The position numbers and the translations under genes were made by a program. The notes below the pieces were generated by a model. That model searched no databases and was not told the DNA's origin. It worked only from the letters and a program-made list of their open reading frames with translations. This document shows positions 34,248 to 47,485 of a stretch of DNA of 64,000 nt, one piece after another. The stretch spans positions 3,844,001 through 3,908,000 of the forward strand of contig OZ234500.1 in NCBI GenBank assembly GCA_965153455.1, in the 5' to 3' direction. This stretch comes from Sphagnum compactum. Its lineage: Eukaryota > Bryophyta > Sphagnopsida > Sphagnales. The stretch's first letter is position 1; each line of letters opens with the position of its first letter.

Positions 34248-34556
34248 TAACCATGGTGGTTAGCCATGTCCCAATCATCCACATGCATCTACCCACCTAG
34301 TAGCCACCATGTGCCCATATTATTTTAGGAACCAGTTGTTTTTTTTCTTTTCATAATGTTATGATTGAGGAACTGCCATAGAAAAGGGATGTGATTTGGA
34401 TCTAGTAACCATGGTGGTTAGTTATGACCCAAGCCTCCACATGCATCTCTACCCATCTAGTAGCCACCATGTGCCCGTAATGTTTAGAAACTAGTTGTTT
34501 CTTTTTGCGTAATGTTACGATTGAGGAACAATGCTGCCATAGAAAAGGGGTGAGAT
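34248..34556 (+). repeat. Tandem duplication, about 158-bp period
   Basis: CCATGGTGGTTAG, CCACATGCATCT, AGTAGCCACCATGTGCCC and TGCCATAGAAAAGGG occur in the same order starting at about 34248 and 34406, with modest divergence. Confidence 0.85.
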
Positions 34557-35037
34557 TATGTTGTGATTGATGACCATAAAATTAATGCCACCTTTTCAAA
34601 TGATCTTAACTATGATGACATGGGTGGTTATAATACCATGTCTATAAACTCAATGTTACCACCTTCTAACAAAATCATAAGCATGAAATTAATATTTTGA
34701 ACTAGCAATGTGTAATGTGTAGGGTAAAAGCCTGAGGCCATGGGCTTCACCGGAATAAGGGCATGTGTGAGGCTTTTTGCCTTGAAAAAGCCCAATTTCA
34801 AAAAAGCCCGTGGGCTAACTATATATACATATATATAGACCAACCGTGATGTAGGTTTAATTCATAAACATTCAAAGGAGGCATATAAACAAAGAAAAGG
34901 TCCCACAATATTTCACACAATAGTGCATGGTTCATGCATGAAGTTTGTCTATAATTATTATTTAAAGTAATGTTATAAAAGGTCCTTTGAACAATGGGCC
35001 ATATGGAAGTAATTTTCATCAAAATTTCTATGTTCCT

Positions 35038-35061
35038 CCCCCCCCCCTCCCCCCCCCCCCC
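35038..35061. repeat. Poly-C tract
   Basis: Twenty-four bases of C with one interrupting T. Length is likely to vary or be misassembled. Confidence 0.9.
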
Positions 35062-35560
35062 ATCAAATTCTAATGTAAGAATTTTAACATTGGTTGCTAT
35101 TTGTTGTGTTTTGCTATGATTTTTGGGCTTATGTGTAAATAAAAGTCTTCCACCATTTAAGAGTGAATGAAGATCCCTGGATCAAGTTTTCAGAAGGAAC
35201 CAAATTTAGCTTTGTGCAAAGAGTCATTATTAAGTATGTATGTGTGAGGGATTGGAATTTGGAATATCTTTATTTTTCCCCCCCCCAAATGTAGGTACTT
35301 GAGTTATATAATGCATACCCATTTCCATATTCTTCAACTACAGGCATATTTATAATATAAATATTGTACATAATAGTAAATAGATCATAAATGTCAATTA
35401 CTAACCTTGAATATTTGGATGCCTAAATTTTGTATGTTGGTGGTTTTTTTTTTTTTTTTTGGGGGAAAATAAGGTAAGATCTCAAATCAAATCCTTCCTT
35501 CATTTGGAATTGTCTGCAAGTGGATGAAGAAATCATGCAATATTGCAAAATTGAGTCAAG

Positions 35561-35589
<29 letters not shown>
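35561..35589. repeat. ACT trinucleotide microsatellite
   Basis: Nine uninterrupted ACT units in non-coding DNA. Confidence 0.95.
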
Positions 35590-35591
<2 letters not shown>

Positions 35592-36770
35592 CATGAGTCA
35601 TGAGGCATAGGAGGTTGTTTTTTTCCTTCAATGCATGTCAGTTTTAGGGCATACCCAATGGACCCTTTGTTCCTTGGGGTTTAATGGGCTTTTTGGTTGA
35701 CAAAAGTGGCACTAATAATATTGCCATGAAGCCCAAACCACAGTAGTTAGTTTATAACTATGGTTAGTAGGTTAGTAGTTTGCTAAATCACCATGGTTAG
35801 TTAGCTATGGGGCAAACAATATAAATGAAAAAGTGTCTCCTGTCCCTTACACCATCCATCCTGCATTTTTGTGCACTTGTTGCCATTAGGGTTTTTTTCT
35901 TTTTCTTTTTTTCCCCCTGGCTAAATTGATTTAGCCAGTTGGAGAATTTCTTTTATATTTTTATTTCAGAATGGCTAAAAAATATTGTGTTTTTTGGGTT
36001 TTATCTAGTTGCCAAATCTCACTTTTATTATTTTTATTTTTTCTGGAGGGGGGAGGGGAAAAAACTGCCAGATTTCTCTCTTAGGTTCTAGCATAAAATG
36101 TGAAGGATGATTGAAAGCTTTTTTCCTCTAATATCCTTTGTATAGCCAAATTTGGCTAAACTGTCGTATGGATGATCACCACATCAGCTACATCACAAAA
36201 GTGAGAAAAAAAAGGGGGGGGGGGGGAAAAAAAACACTGGAAGTGATTAACTCTGACCCATGACTTTTAGGCTATATGTATTAGCCAACCATTAGCTAAT
36301 ATGGCAAGTACAAGCATTAATGGCAATGTCAGTAGCCAGCCTAATATGCCTTTTTTTAATTATTTAAATTATTTTTTTAAAAACACTAAAGAGTCCAAAA
36401 ACTAGAAAAAAAGCAAGGTTTCTAGAAGGTACACTCTTAAGGGTCTCCACGTGTTAATCAGATGCAAGAGAGGAGTGGTTACCAATCAATGGTTTGGTCA
36501 GTGGTCAGGTGACCACTGGACAGGTGCTATCTGGTGGAGGTCAGATATAGAAAAAAAAGCAGCTAGCGGCATAATGGCATAGCCTATTTTTTTTAATGTA
36601 TATTTAAGTATAGCCATAATGTTTTGAATGAAGTATAACAGCCATATATATACTCACTCATTCATTGTATGATATACCCTAGTGCATTGGAAGATCCCAA
36701 GTATAGCCTTCCAATGCACCTACCACTCTTATTAACATGTGCACTTTTACCACATGTGAACAATCCTCAA

Positions 36771-36853
36771 TTTTATCCCATATGGTTTGCTCAAAGTTTT
36801 CACCCTTTCACCTTATTAGGTGGGCCAAAGGGGGAGACACTACATCTTCACTT
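36771..36853 (+). repeat. Dispersed repeat, partner on the minus strand at about 47,712-47,800
   Basis: CCCATATGGTTTGCTCAAAG and GGGCCAAAGGGGGAGACACT here correspond to CCCATTTGTTTTGCCCAAAG and GAGCCAAAGGGGGAGGCACT on the minus strand near 47,790-47,712. Translated, both give (I)xFAQS and PKGExLHL, so they may be relics of one element. Confidence 0.6.
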
Positions 36854-36910
36854 AACAACTTATGTTTTTGGCAAGTTACGAAAGTCTAATTTTATTTTTT
36901 TGGTGATAAG

Positions 36911-37075
36911 TCGCTAAATGAATGTAACCTTGTATCTTCATTATGATTCATCCACAATTGAGTAATCTGAATGTATTTCCAATGGCAAATATAGGTCGCT
37001 AAATGAATGTAACCTTGTATCTTCATTATGATTCATCCACAATTGAGTAATTTGAATGTATTTCCAATGGCAAAT
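36911..37075 (+). repeat. Tandem duplication, 85-bp period
   Basis: TCGCTAAATGAATGTAACCT to TTTCCAATGGCAAAT occurs at 36911-36990 and 36996-37075 with about one mismatch, so the duplication is recent. Confidence 0.95.
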
Positions 37076-39568
37076 GCATTGGTGAAACAATTGGTTCACA
37101 TAATTGAACAACTAGGTAGGTAAATGAAGCTAGAGTAAACCAACATGCAAAACCAACACAACCTGCATCACATGCATTTTATGACTTGGTTGTGGATGAA
37201 TATATGGTAGTTGTCTTTGGTAACCCCTTATGCAAAAAATACATCTTATATATCGATATATAATAATAGGAAAATATGTGATTACTATGTAAGTAGACGA
37301 TTTATACATTCATCCGTAAGTGCACGTTGCTTTTAACAACTCACTTTCAAATCGTTAATATGTAGGTAGTAAAAATAATAACCAACCTAACTTACCACCA
37401 TGGTTATTTATGGAGTTGGAACTTGATAAAAGTTTGATTTTTAACCACTTACAATCCATAGTTCATTATGCATTGAAGCTTAATAGGTGTTGTTCATTTT
37501 GGCTAGTAGATGAAACATTTACCTACCTAACAATTGGAACTAGGAACAAAAAAATTTGGGGGGGAAGGGGGTAAACAAAACTTGCAAACTCCAATGTTGA
37601 CAACACCAATTTAATGGCCACTACTTGTAGGATGGAAATATTTAATTATTTTTCCTTAAGGTTAAGTTTTGCTATTTTCAACCTTGCACAAGGTTTAGTT
37701 ATGATTATTTCAACCCCTTCTTTTGTCACATCTCACCTATCTTGAAATGGAAAAGCTTCCAATTTCTTTAATATCGACCATTGATTCACTAAATTTCTCT
37801 ACATACTTTGACATGTAATCATCAATCTCTTATTGATGTGATTGTTGTCATTTACACTATAAAACAACATAGCTTCAATCACATAATGTTTTGCTTCAAA
37901 ATTCAGGAAGGGAATAACATCGTGAATGCCATTTCTTCACCCCTTGCACCTTCGAATCCATTATTATGAATGTTAAATTTTAATATTCAATATTTTCAAA
38001 TCTTAACTTTTTAGTTATTGCTTAGCAAATTGCAATTTAATTTGTCATTTGCAAGTTGGAATTTGATTTCACAACGATTTGACAATTTGCAATATCTTTG
38101 TTGTTGAGCCATGAACTTGACATGATTTTCATTCTGCAATTTCTCCAAGCTTTCAAAACTCAATTTGATTTCATCATTCGAACTTGTGATTCACCATGAG
38201 TGTCATAATCCATTACTTGCCGAATTACTCAAAATTATTTACAATTGATTGTCCAACATTGTTGTTGAATTTGAAACTATTAACTATCCCTAATAATTTT
38301 AAGAACAAGTTCTTTTTTTGAAATCATTTCCTTTTTTTCTCTTTCCACTAGTCCTCATGTATTACCAAAATTTTGAAATTGATGTTGCTTATGAGGTTAT
38401 CAATTTAGCCCAAGAAAAGGTAAACATAAGCAATAGTGGATATTTCAAAAAAAAAAAGACATTCACCCAACATTGGTAGGTACACAATGGTCACTAGAAA
38501 GAATGGTAGAACTTAAATTCAAAAAAAGAAAATAAAATCCAAGGGGGTGGTGGTATGTCCATGCTTAATTTGGTGTGCATTTGAAACAACTATTTGAAAA
38601 TGCTATTATGTGAATATAGAGAATTGGGTCAAAGAGCCACTAAAACTTAAAAGTTGAATTCAAAAAAAAGAAAAAAACTTATATATAAAAATCAAGAACG
38701 GAAACCCATCCGTCAAAAGTACAAAGCAAATGAAAGCACAAGTAAACACAATCCGAAAAAAAAACAAAAACGAACAATCAACAAAAAAATAAGGAAAAAA
38801 CCTTATGCGAATAGGACCCATGGCTATGAAATGATGATCAACAATAACAAAGAAGACTTAAGATGAGAAAGTTGTCATTTGCCACAAATCATCTAATGAC
38901 GGAAGTGCATTGGCTATGATGTGTGGAAAAGATGAAGAACATCGACCAAGTGCAATAACCCATTGAAGAATCGTTATGGCTTACGCACACTACAGGGTTA
39001 TGCACACACGTTGTCAATAGTGAAAAACAAGCATTGAGGGGATTAAAAAAGATTTTTGATTCAACGTGCAATGGTGGTCTATGCACAAATAGTCAAGAAT
39101 GAATCAAAACGAAAATGAAAACACCCATACGTTTCAATAATAAAGGGAATGAAATCATCACATGGTGCTCGTTCAACATAAAAAAATTATGTTGCCAAAA
39201 TGATGTTGGTTTAATATTTTGTCCATTCAAGGATTCAATTCCCAATGTTTGTATTATATAGTTTTTTCACATGTCTTTAGTGTAAGTATTAAAGTGATGC
39301 CCAAATTTGCGAGCATTATTGAAATAAGGGCTTCATGATGTGGAATCAAGGTAGTCATGACTCTAATACTACCTACGATTGATAATGTTACATGGCATAA
39401 AAATTGACAATGTTTTAGAAAACATTCCAACGTGGAAGGTACCCACTAGATATTAAAGGTTTAATTATAAAAAATGAAATGCCCGCAAATACATGAACAT
39501 TTTGTTTTCTAAAATGCCCTAAAAGTCTTACACTTGGTAAGCATTCCTTTAAATACACTATGATTTTT

Positions 39569-39772
39569 CTCAGAGGTTTTTACATTGATGTTGGGCGGTT
39601 ACACGGTTTGAACAATTAGAATCACATGTTTTGGTTTTGATTACTTGGAGATAAATTGAAAGCAAGCCTAATCTCAGAGGTTTTTACCTTGATGTTGGGG
39701 GGTTACATGGTTTGAACAATTTGAATCACATGTTTTGGTTTTGATTACTTGGAGCTAAATTGAAAGCAAGCG
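39569..39772 (+). repeat. Tandem duplication, 104-bp period
   Basis: CTCAGAGGTTTTTACATTGA to TAAATTGAAAGCAAGC occurs at 39569 and again at 39673 with a handful of substitutions. Confidence 0.9.
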
Positions 39773-40059
39773 TGATTTTAGAGTTGGAACTTTGGAAAAA
39801 GAAATTGGAAGAAAAATGATGTAGAAATATTAAGGGTCATGACCAATAGTTAATCATCAATTTTAGACCATGTTACCCAAAACCATAACATGGTTTAATT
39901 TTTTGACCTAGAACTGAAATTGGAATTTAATTTTTTTCAAATATCACACCAAAACTTTAGAAAATCTATATCAAAATTGGAACTAAATCCAGTATAAGTT
40001 TTTTAAAGAATTGGAACTAAAGGCTCTTCATAAAGGCAATAATCATTCAACATTAATTT

Positions 40060-42073
40060 TTACACAAAGGTCTTTTAATCAATGCTACCTAATATGTAAT
40101 AAAAGTTGTTTTGTATTTATCTTCTAGTGTTATGGATATTTCATGATAACCAAAATATCCATCTAAAAACTAGTAAGCATCATGTCCTACAACTATGTTC
40201 AGTAGTCATCAATGAAAAATAATGGGTATGAGTCTTTTTTGTGGTTACCATTCAACTTTCTAAAATTTACACAAAATTTGTATTTTCCACTATTTTTTGG
40301 TATTACAATGATAAGTGATAACCACATGGCTTCTTTTACAAGTTTGATAAATCCAATTGTTAGTGACTTGTCAATATCATGTTCAATCATTGTAACATAT
40401 TTAAGGTTCGCCATGTATTCAACATGACATGCTAATGGAATGGAAGTGTCCAATTCAATTTCGTTTGGGATCAATTTGAGTGGAATTCCTTCAAAGTCCT
40501 TGTAAGTCCAAGTAAATATGTCCATGTATTTTCTCAATAATTGTTCTAATGCATTTGTTTTATTCTCATCAAGGTGTGCATTCACTTTGATGTATTGTAG
40601 ATTATCTTCAATTTCCTAGTTCAATTAATTGTTTGTCCTTAGTTAATGTCTAGGTTGCAATATGTAATTCATGTACTTTCACCTTGGTGGGTGTTTCATA
40701 AATTTGTACACTCCTTAATCTATGATGACAATACGTTTTAGAATACAATTTTTTTTTTTAAACAAAATATGTTCATCTTGAATTCATATTTATGCTATCA
40801 CTTAGTGGTTTTCTATAGTTTTGGTGTTGTATTTAAATATATTATTCTTATGGTAAGTACTTCCACAGTTGTATTGATTATATATGCAAAAATTGTTCCT
40901 ACATGTAAGCCAATAATACATATGGAAAACACCTTAAATTTAGTAGTAAACATAACATCTTCTTCATATGTTATGTTGTTTGGAAAAATACAACACAACA
41001 ATATTTTAGGCCTTTTCACATTATTGCCTAAATGTTCAATTATAATTATAGTTCTAATTGCTCAATTGCCCAATCATGTGCTACCTTGACATCCCTTCAC
41101 CATGGTCTACCCAACAACATAAAATAACTAGAGTCTACTAGATTGTTTTGTAGTACAATAAACGTAGGTACATATAAAGAATATCATGTACATACTTTGC
41201 ATATCTTAAATTAATCCCATTGGTTTGGTCGTAGTTTAATCTACCATTCTAAAGTTGTATGGTGCAAGTTTTGGTTTGGGTAAACCTAACTTGGTTCTCA
41301 ATGATTATGTGATAATGTTAACACATGACATTCCATCTAATAATACATCATTTATTGTAATTTTTCCAATTTGTACCTAAAACTACCATGGGGTTATCTC
41401 TAAGAATTATAGTTGTGCTTATATTTAATATAGATGGAAATATTATTGACTTTTCTTAAATTATTTAAAAACATTTAGGTAATTTCTCTAGTTTCAATTT
41501 ATGCCATAAGTATCTTTTGAGATTATAAATTATTTAAAGTAATTGTCCAAGGTTTAGGTATAACATATTTCCAATATTTTCTTATTAATACCTTGGAAAT
41601 TTTCTTCTACAAATATAAGTGTGTTCTAAGGAACATAAGGTATTTCATGTGGTTTTGATGTTTTTACAAGTGCCATTGAATTTGAAATTCTAGCCCCATT
41701 CTCCTCTTATTTTGGAAGGTACTTTCACATGTGGATTAGTAACTTGCATCTATTGTATGTTACAAATGAATTTATTTAAACATTCCTCTATTTTCTAATC
41801 TATTGCATTTTTGTTCTTTCTTTGTTCCCGTTCTTGGAATGCATGTATTTCAATTACTTTGCTCCTAGTGGTTACCACATGCACATCCACCATATTTATA
41901 AATGTAGTCATAACTTTCACATTAGCAACATGTTTCTTTCTCACAATTTTACTTCCCTTATCCTTCAACATGTTTTGTATTTTACTAAATGTTGGACAAG
42001 TGGTCAACTTATGCCCAATGAATCCATAAATATGATAAGTCAATGGTCTTAGGTGGTTTTGTAACTTGTGCAT
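40060..42073 (-). mobile_element. Decayed Ty3/Gypsy-type LTR retrotransposon, gag-PR-RT remnant
   Basis: On the minus strand the order gag, protease, reverse transcriptase is kept. About 42073-41795: a nucleocapsid-like knuckle relic (HIYGFIGHKLTTCPTF, QNMLKDKG), with Cys replaced, then HVVTTRSK. About 41349-41220: a protease region, DVLLDGMSCVNIIT then a stop, KLGLPKPKLAPYNFRMVD. About 41150-41080: SSYFMLLGRPW, stop, RDVKVAHDW. 40585-40199: the N-terminal part of RT (GFIKLVKEAMWLSLIIVIPK, GKYKFCVNFRKLN, KDSYPLFFID). About 40190-40060: FLDGYFGYHEISITLEDKYK. Several stops fall where Gln, Glu or Trp codons are expected, and frames shift repeatedly. No LTRs or integrase were identified. It is inactive. 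Confidence 0.8.
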
Positions 42074-42289
42074 TAACTTTTGCCATTGCCATTGTTAATT
42101 TTTAAAATTTTTTGACATGTTTTCACATTGTGATTTGTTCGATGACAGTTGGTATAGTACATATTTAGTTTGTTTATTGTAGTTTGAACAACAATTATCA
42201 TAGTGGTATTTGATACCTAAGGTATCGAATTATTATTTTATGCAAAACACTATGAAAAAATGAGGTGATTTGTAAATAGTTTTGCAACT

Positions 42290-42430
42290 GGGTTTTTAAG
42301 TTGCAATAACCATTTGCAACTCCTTTGCAACTCATTGCAACTCATTATAATTCAACATATTTCTAAAAATGTGAGTGATATCGAACAAATTGCATGAGTT
42401 GCAATGGATGCAACTCACTTTATATAAAAC
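42290..42430. repeat. Cluster of GAGTTGCAA / TTGCAACTC words
   Basis: TTGCAACTC or its complement occurs several times in 140 bp, giving local inverted-repeat potential. No gene is seen. Confidence 0.5.
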
Positions 42431-43631
42431 CATATACATATGCAACTTGTATAACTTAGTCACAACTACATTTACTTATATTTAACATGCATTTATTTTG
42501 CACCTTGGCACATGTGATATAAATTTTAAACACAAGTTGATGTCTTTAATAATATTTTGACAACAAAAACATAAAATGTTATATTTATGGTCATCTATGA
42601 TTATTTTTTCAAAAGTGAAAACTAATTTTACAAAAGCCTAAAATTAATAATTTCATTTGAGGTATGTTCAAAATCTTCTTGTCTGTTGCACAAAAACAAT
42701 TTTATGATAAAACAAAAAAAATTGTTAAGGGCAGAATCAGGGCGGTCATTAAGGAAAATTTGAATTAAGTTTTGGAAAGAAGATTTGAATTTTTTTTGCA
42801 TAAGGAATTTTGGACACATCATGTATGAAAATACATGATAGAGAGATTGCACATGGTAAAAAGATATAATTATAAGAAAAGAAAAATAAAATTCAAAGAT
42901 GGAATATGGATTTAGTTTGGACATGGATTTTCTATTTTGAAACATGAAGCGCATTAATACAATTCATGAGGTTTGACAAGGAATTGTGTACATAAAATAC
43001 ATAATAGTTGTTGTAGTTATGAATTGAAAAATACATATATTATTTTTGTAAAATGTAAAATTTAAATTTAAAAATACAAATTCTATTACACAAATATTCA
43101 AATATAAAAGCTTTGTTAAAATTAATACTTGTTAGTACTTATTATCAAACTCCATATTTTAATGGTTCTAGGTGTCTTTATTTTACACAAAATTGAAGTT
43201 GTGCAAGCCACAAAGTGAACTCACAAATGAGTGAACCAATATTGATATCATAGTGCAATTTTTTGTAATTTGGTTTGTTCTAAACCATTTGGGGCATTCC
43301 AAAATCAATATTCTATCCAAAAAACAATGGTTTTAAGTTAATAATTTAAATATAAAAACATATAAAATGTGATGTATTGGTTTTTTGTGTTTTGGGGGTC
43401 ACATTTATTGGTAAACAAACCATGTACTCATACAAGGGTTTAGTTTATTATCAACTTGCTATACCCTAACTTGAAAGTATGGACAAGTTGTTCATTATGG
43501 TTCAAACTTCAAATTAAAAACTTCCCACATTGCAAGTTGATAATTTTTCATCTAAATGAATGCACTTTTATGAATGAAACATGTTCAAGCATTGTATGCA
43601 CACATAAAATTCATGACTTTTTTTTTCAATT

Positions 43632-43840
43632 TTGTGAGGTAGGTGGATGGACAACCATCCACAAGAGGATTTAGCCAAATTTGGCTAAAGGTTTTGAAGA
43701 GATTTTTTTTTTTTCCAAACCCCACTATATAATGGTGACACTAAAAAACCTACGGTTTAAATATGGCAAGTTCAACTTTTTGTTTTGTTTTGTTTTTCCC
43801 TCGAAATATGGCCACTTTATATAATGAATTTGATGGCCTT
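43632..43840 (+). repeat. Dispersed repeat with a perfect 20-bp palindrome, copy 1
   Basis: Contains TTTAGCCAAATTTGGCTAAA (43670-43689), preceded by CATCCACAAGAGGA. About 200 bp around it align with 44,560-44,740: GTGAGGTAGGTGGA, CAAACC-C-CTATATA-TGG and GGTTCAACTTTTT are shared. Non-coding. Confidence 0.75.
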
Positions 43841-44559
43841 TGCTTAAGGTAATAAATGGGGGATCCAACCTATCAATACCCACCTAGGGAGGTAGGTACT
43901 AGGTATCCAAAAGCCCAAATTTGGTAGTGGTGGGTATCTCATTGGAATTTCAAACATTAGAGAGGATTGAGGCCTTTCTTTGAGGTTAACTAGTTTGTAT
44001 TGGGATGAAATCAAGGTTGATAACTAAGTGGTCACTTACTTACTACCCAAATTGCCCATCTTATATTAAGTTAAACTCAACCATGAAATTCTTTGGATTT
44101 TATATAAGAATATAATATAGGGTAGTAGTACCTTGGCAGCTTGGACACTAATTAAATTATTTGTAGAAATGTTTAAAATATTCAGATTTTTATTTTATTT
44201 GTTTTTGTCAAAGAACATATTTTTGTGAAGGAAAATAGAGAATCTATTGAATTTTTATTTATTTATTATTTTTGACATGAAATCTTCAAATATAATTATT
44301 TATTTGACACGCATGTGTTGAAGTTAGTGGAGCCCCGTCTTCCCATTATTTCTGTTGTTGGTAGAAGAAAGAAAGAGAGAACGGGTGACTAGTGCAGTGG
44401 GGGTGCAATGTGAGGCCCATCATTAATAACTCTCAAACACAATTTACATCCATCAATTTTATTCTAAAAAAGTGATGGGAGAATTAGGCCCAGTGCACTC
44501 ATTGCTTTGAAAACCCTCCCTCCAAATTGCCGCAAATTTGTGAAATAAACCTCCTAAGT

Positions 44560-44740
44560 TGGTGAGGTAGGTGGACTAACAATCATCCGCAAGAGGATTT
44601 AGCCAAATTTGGCTAAAGGTAATGCAGAAAAATATTTTTATTTATCAAACCTCGCTATATATTGGCGACACATAAGAACCTATGGTCTACATATGGCAGG
44701 TTCAACTTTTTTTTTTCTTTCGATGTATGGCTACTTTGGG
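44560..44740 (+). repeat. Dispersed repeat with a perfect 20-bp palindrome, copy 2
   Basis: Same palindrome at 44598-44617, same orientation as the copy at 43,632. Shorter versions of the palindrome module occur near 28996, 29411 and 36143 (some inverted). Confidence 0.75.
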
Positions 44741-45112
44741 CCTTTTTCACCCAAAAAAAAATTCCTTTGCATAGTTTGCACCTCCCCCCCCCACCCCTTC
44801 CCCCAACTCCTTTTTTGGTCAGGAAGTGACAAATTATTCTCAATTTAGAAATAATAATAGTCCGGTCATAAACTTGATGTTTTAGGGAGTTCCCCGGCTA
44901 AATCCAATTTGTCCGAACATCTTCACCTCCCCTTTCGCTTTATGTGAATGGACTCGGTGGGTTGAATAAAATAATTTTGGCATTTTGGCCCAAAATTCAT
45001 TGAAGATTGGGGTGTGTGTGTGTGTGTGTGTGTGTGTAAAGTCATGTGCACAATTAGCACAAAAACAATCCTCAAAGCCCCAACAAAATTATGTCATACT
45101 TACAAATTCAAA

Positions 45113-45281
45113 TTATTTTGTTGAGTTGTTATATTAATTTTATAATATAACAGTTATTATATTAGTTATTTATAATTTATTATATGAATATAATAATTGA
45201 TAATATAATTTTTTATTATAATATAATAATTTTATATTAGTTGTCAAACTAGGATATTTGAGAAAATAAAACCATTGTTAA
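45113..45281 (+). repeat. Repeat pair with an AT-rich insertion (partner at 47,486-47,558)
   Basis: ATTTTGTTGAGTTGTTATAT and AAACTAGGATATTTGAGAAA flank about 100 bp of TATAATA-rich sequence here. At 47,486-47,558 the same two flanks are separated by only about a dozen bases. Confidence 0.75.
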
Positions 45282-47485
45282 ATAAATTCAAATATAAAGT
45301 GAGTTTCTCTACTTTTATGTTTAAACAAGTAGAGAAAGATGGTGTTTCCATGCTCAATAGACATAAAGGTCTTGGAATCTAGGAATGGATGAGTCAGATC
45401 TAGGATGATAAATCCTACATCTTCTCATCCATTTCCTTAGGATGAGTCGGAAATTTGGGTTATTCCATTTCCCAACTCAATATCCTGCAATACAGCACTT
45501 CACTCGCAGTATATAAAAAATAATGAACCTCCATGTTATCTAGTAATATATCAAATTTGAGATTTGACATAAATAATAATGAACTATTGGGAAACATATG
45601 GGAAAATAAAATACCAAGGAAATAAAAAGGGGTGGGGGGGAAAGGGGATATTATAGAATTTGAATATGAATAATTTTTGGATATAGTTTAAAGAATTGAC
45701 ACTATATATAACCTTGGATTAATCCAGAGCTTTTTCCCTGGCCAAGGGGTTTTATTATGCATTTTGTTCTTCTCATCATCAGAAGTACTATTTCTATTAT
45801 ACTAAAATGGTTGGTCCAATTGTTAAACCCTGATTGTTAAACTCAGAGACCCTGATTAGGGTAGGGATGGGATGCCTATAATGTTTAGAGGCAACCAACC
45901 CCCAAAAATTCGGGGTTTTCCCAATGGTAATGGTGAGTTCACTCATGGTTACCTTCAAGTAGGGGAGAAATCACAAGAACACTGTTTAATTGGAGGCCAT
46001 GTGGTCCCCACTTCGAGGAGCTTTTTAGAGTTCAGTTTGTCCCCTGTTTGTATTAAGATGGAAGGTTGTAAGTTTTAATGATATGCATGGGTCAATTTAC
46101 AAATTATCTGAGTTCAGTTAGGGTTGCACTTAGATTTTAAGCAGATGGCTAGAGAGAGAGCTTGGCCCTCGTCCTTTGCTGAACTCATTCATTTTTATAA
46201 ATTGTTGTTTCATGTTGACAGGAGCTTTGTAAAAAATGTGTTGGTGTGTGTTTTAAGGGTACTTGAGAGAATCCCTAAAGTAACAACCATTGAACATCAC
46301 TACCTGTGTATCAGCCAGGATGTGGCCCCTGTTGTGTACCCTGGATTTTAATGGAAAATTTGTGGTAAGCTGACAGCCCCAGGGATGGGCAATGTAGCCT
46401 TTTGCAATTCACCTCCTTTCTCTGACAAAAAGTTAACTAATATTTCAGCTCCAGACAATCATTCACCCGAAAACATGAGTGTATTACATCAATCCATCTG
46501 ATCTGATGAATGCTCACCAGTTTTTTTTTTGGTCATTTTGGTGATGGAGAACTAGTGGCCATCATCCCTAAAAGTATCCAGCATCCGTCGAAATTATAGA
46601 AAATCCAGCAAGAAAAACCTGACTTAAAACTAGGAACCTGTTTACATATGATGAACTCTTTTTGGAGGTGTATTCGAATTTGGTGAAATTTTCAAGAATC
46701 TACAAAAGAATAGTATTCTTTTAACTTTTTTGGTTGCAAGTTTGCACCACTTTGTTTTTTTTAAAAAAAAGTTGATATGTCATGTGCTCTTATGTCAATG
46801 CTTACAATGGTTCATTGTTGTCAACACACATACAACAAAACATACAAATATTTTGAATGGTACATGACACTTCCAAATCAAAATATGACTCACATGTAAC
46901 AATACAAGAATCTAAGCCCAAAAAGCACAATGCAAATCATACAAATTCGATGCAATTTTTTTTTGCATAAACATAAAAAAACAAGTAACAACTAAACATC
47001 AGTGTTTTGGAATATGAAAACATCAAAAATGATTTGAAATCACACAAGTTGAAATGACATCCTGCACACTAAATATTTAAAGTTGTGTTCACAATAGAAC
47101 AAGTTTCAAGCTTACTTACCCCAATTTATTATAATAATTATGATGTAAACATGTAACCAATAGGAAACTCCTAACACTAGTCACGCATTCCTATGTTGCC
47201 ACATACAACCATAATTGTTGACATACATATAACACATAATACAAAAATAGCTTGAATAATACAACACATCCAAACCGCTCCTTTATCTGGGTCAAATCCT
47301 AAACCATATAGCAATGCAATAAATATCATCTCGAAATCCACCATGAATTATGGTTCTAAAATGAAAAGACCAATAGGCCTGATGCAAATATGAACCCCAT
47401 TGTTACTTGCCTAAGTGCAATCCAATGCTAGGCGGTTCCTAGGAATTGGGTGAAAATCACCTTGGTTTTCAAGCTACTCAACAAA

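Larger units (their letters stand above)
28630..40059. other. AT-rich gene-poor region with decayed repeats
   Basis: No open frame over about 100 codons shows a recognisable product. The region holds tandem duplications (listed separately), homopolymer C and G runs, an ACT microsatellite, a GATATC-rich island at 31,405-31,575 and dispersed copies of the TTTAGCCAAATTTGGCTAAA repeat. Confidence 0.5.

Noticed and set aside
35038-35061. Poly-C tract as a functional element
   Set aside because: Homopolymer runs are common in this tract and error-prone; no context supports a function.
40199-40585. RT fragment as part of an active element
   Set aside because: Protease and RT regions carry several stops and frame shifts, and no LTR or integrase is visible.
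45872-46351. Two neighbouring plus-strand open frames in a GC-richer patch as a gene
   Set aside because: No family signature, no convincing splice pair joining them and short length; noted only as a patch.
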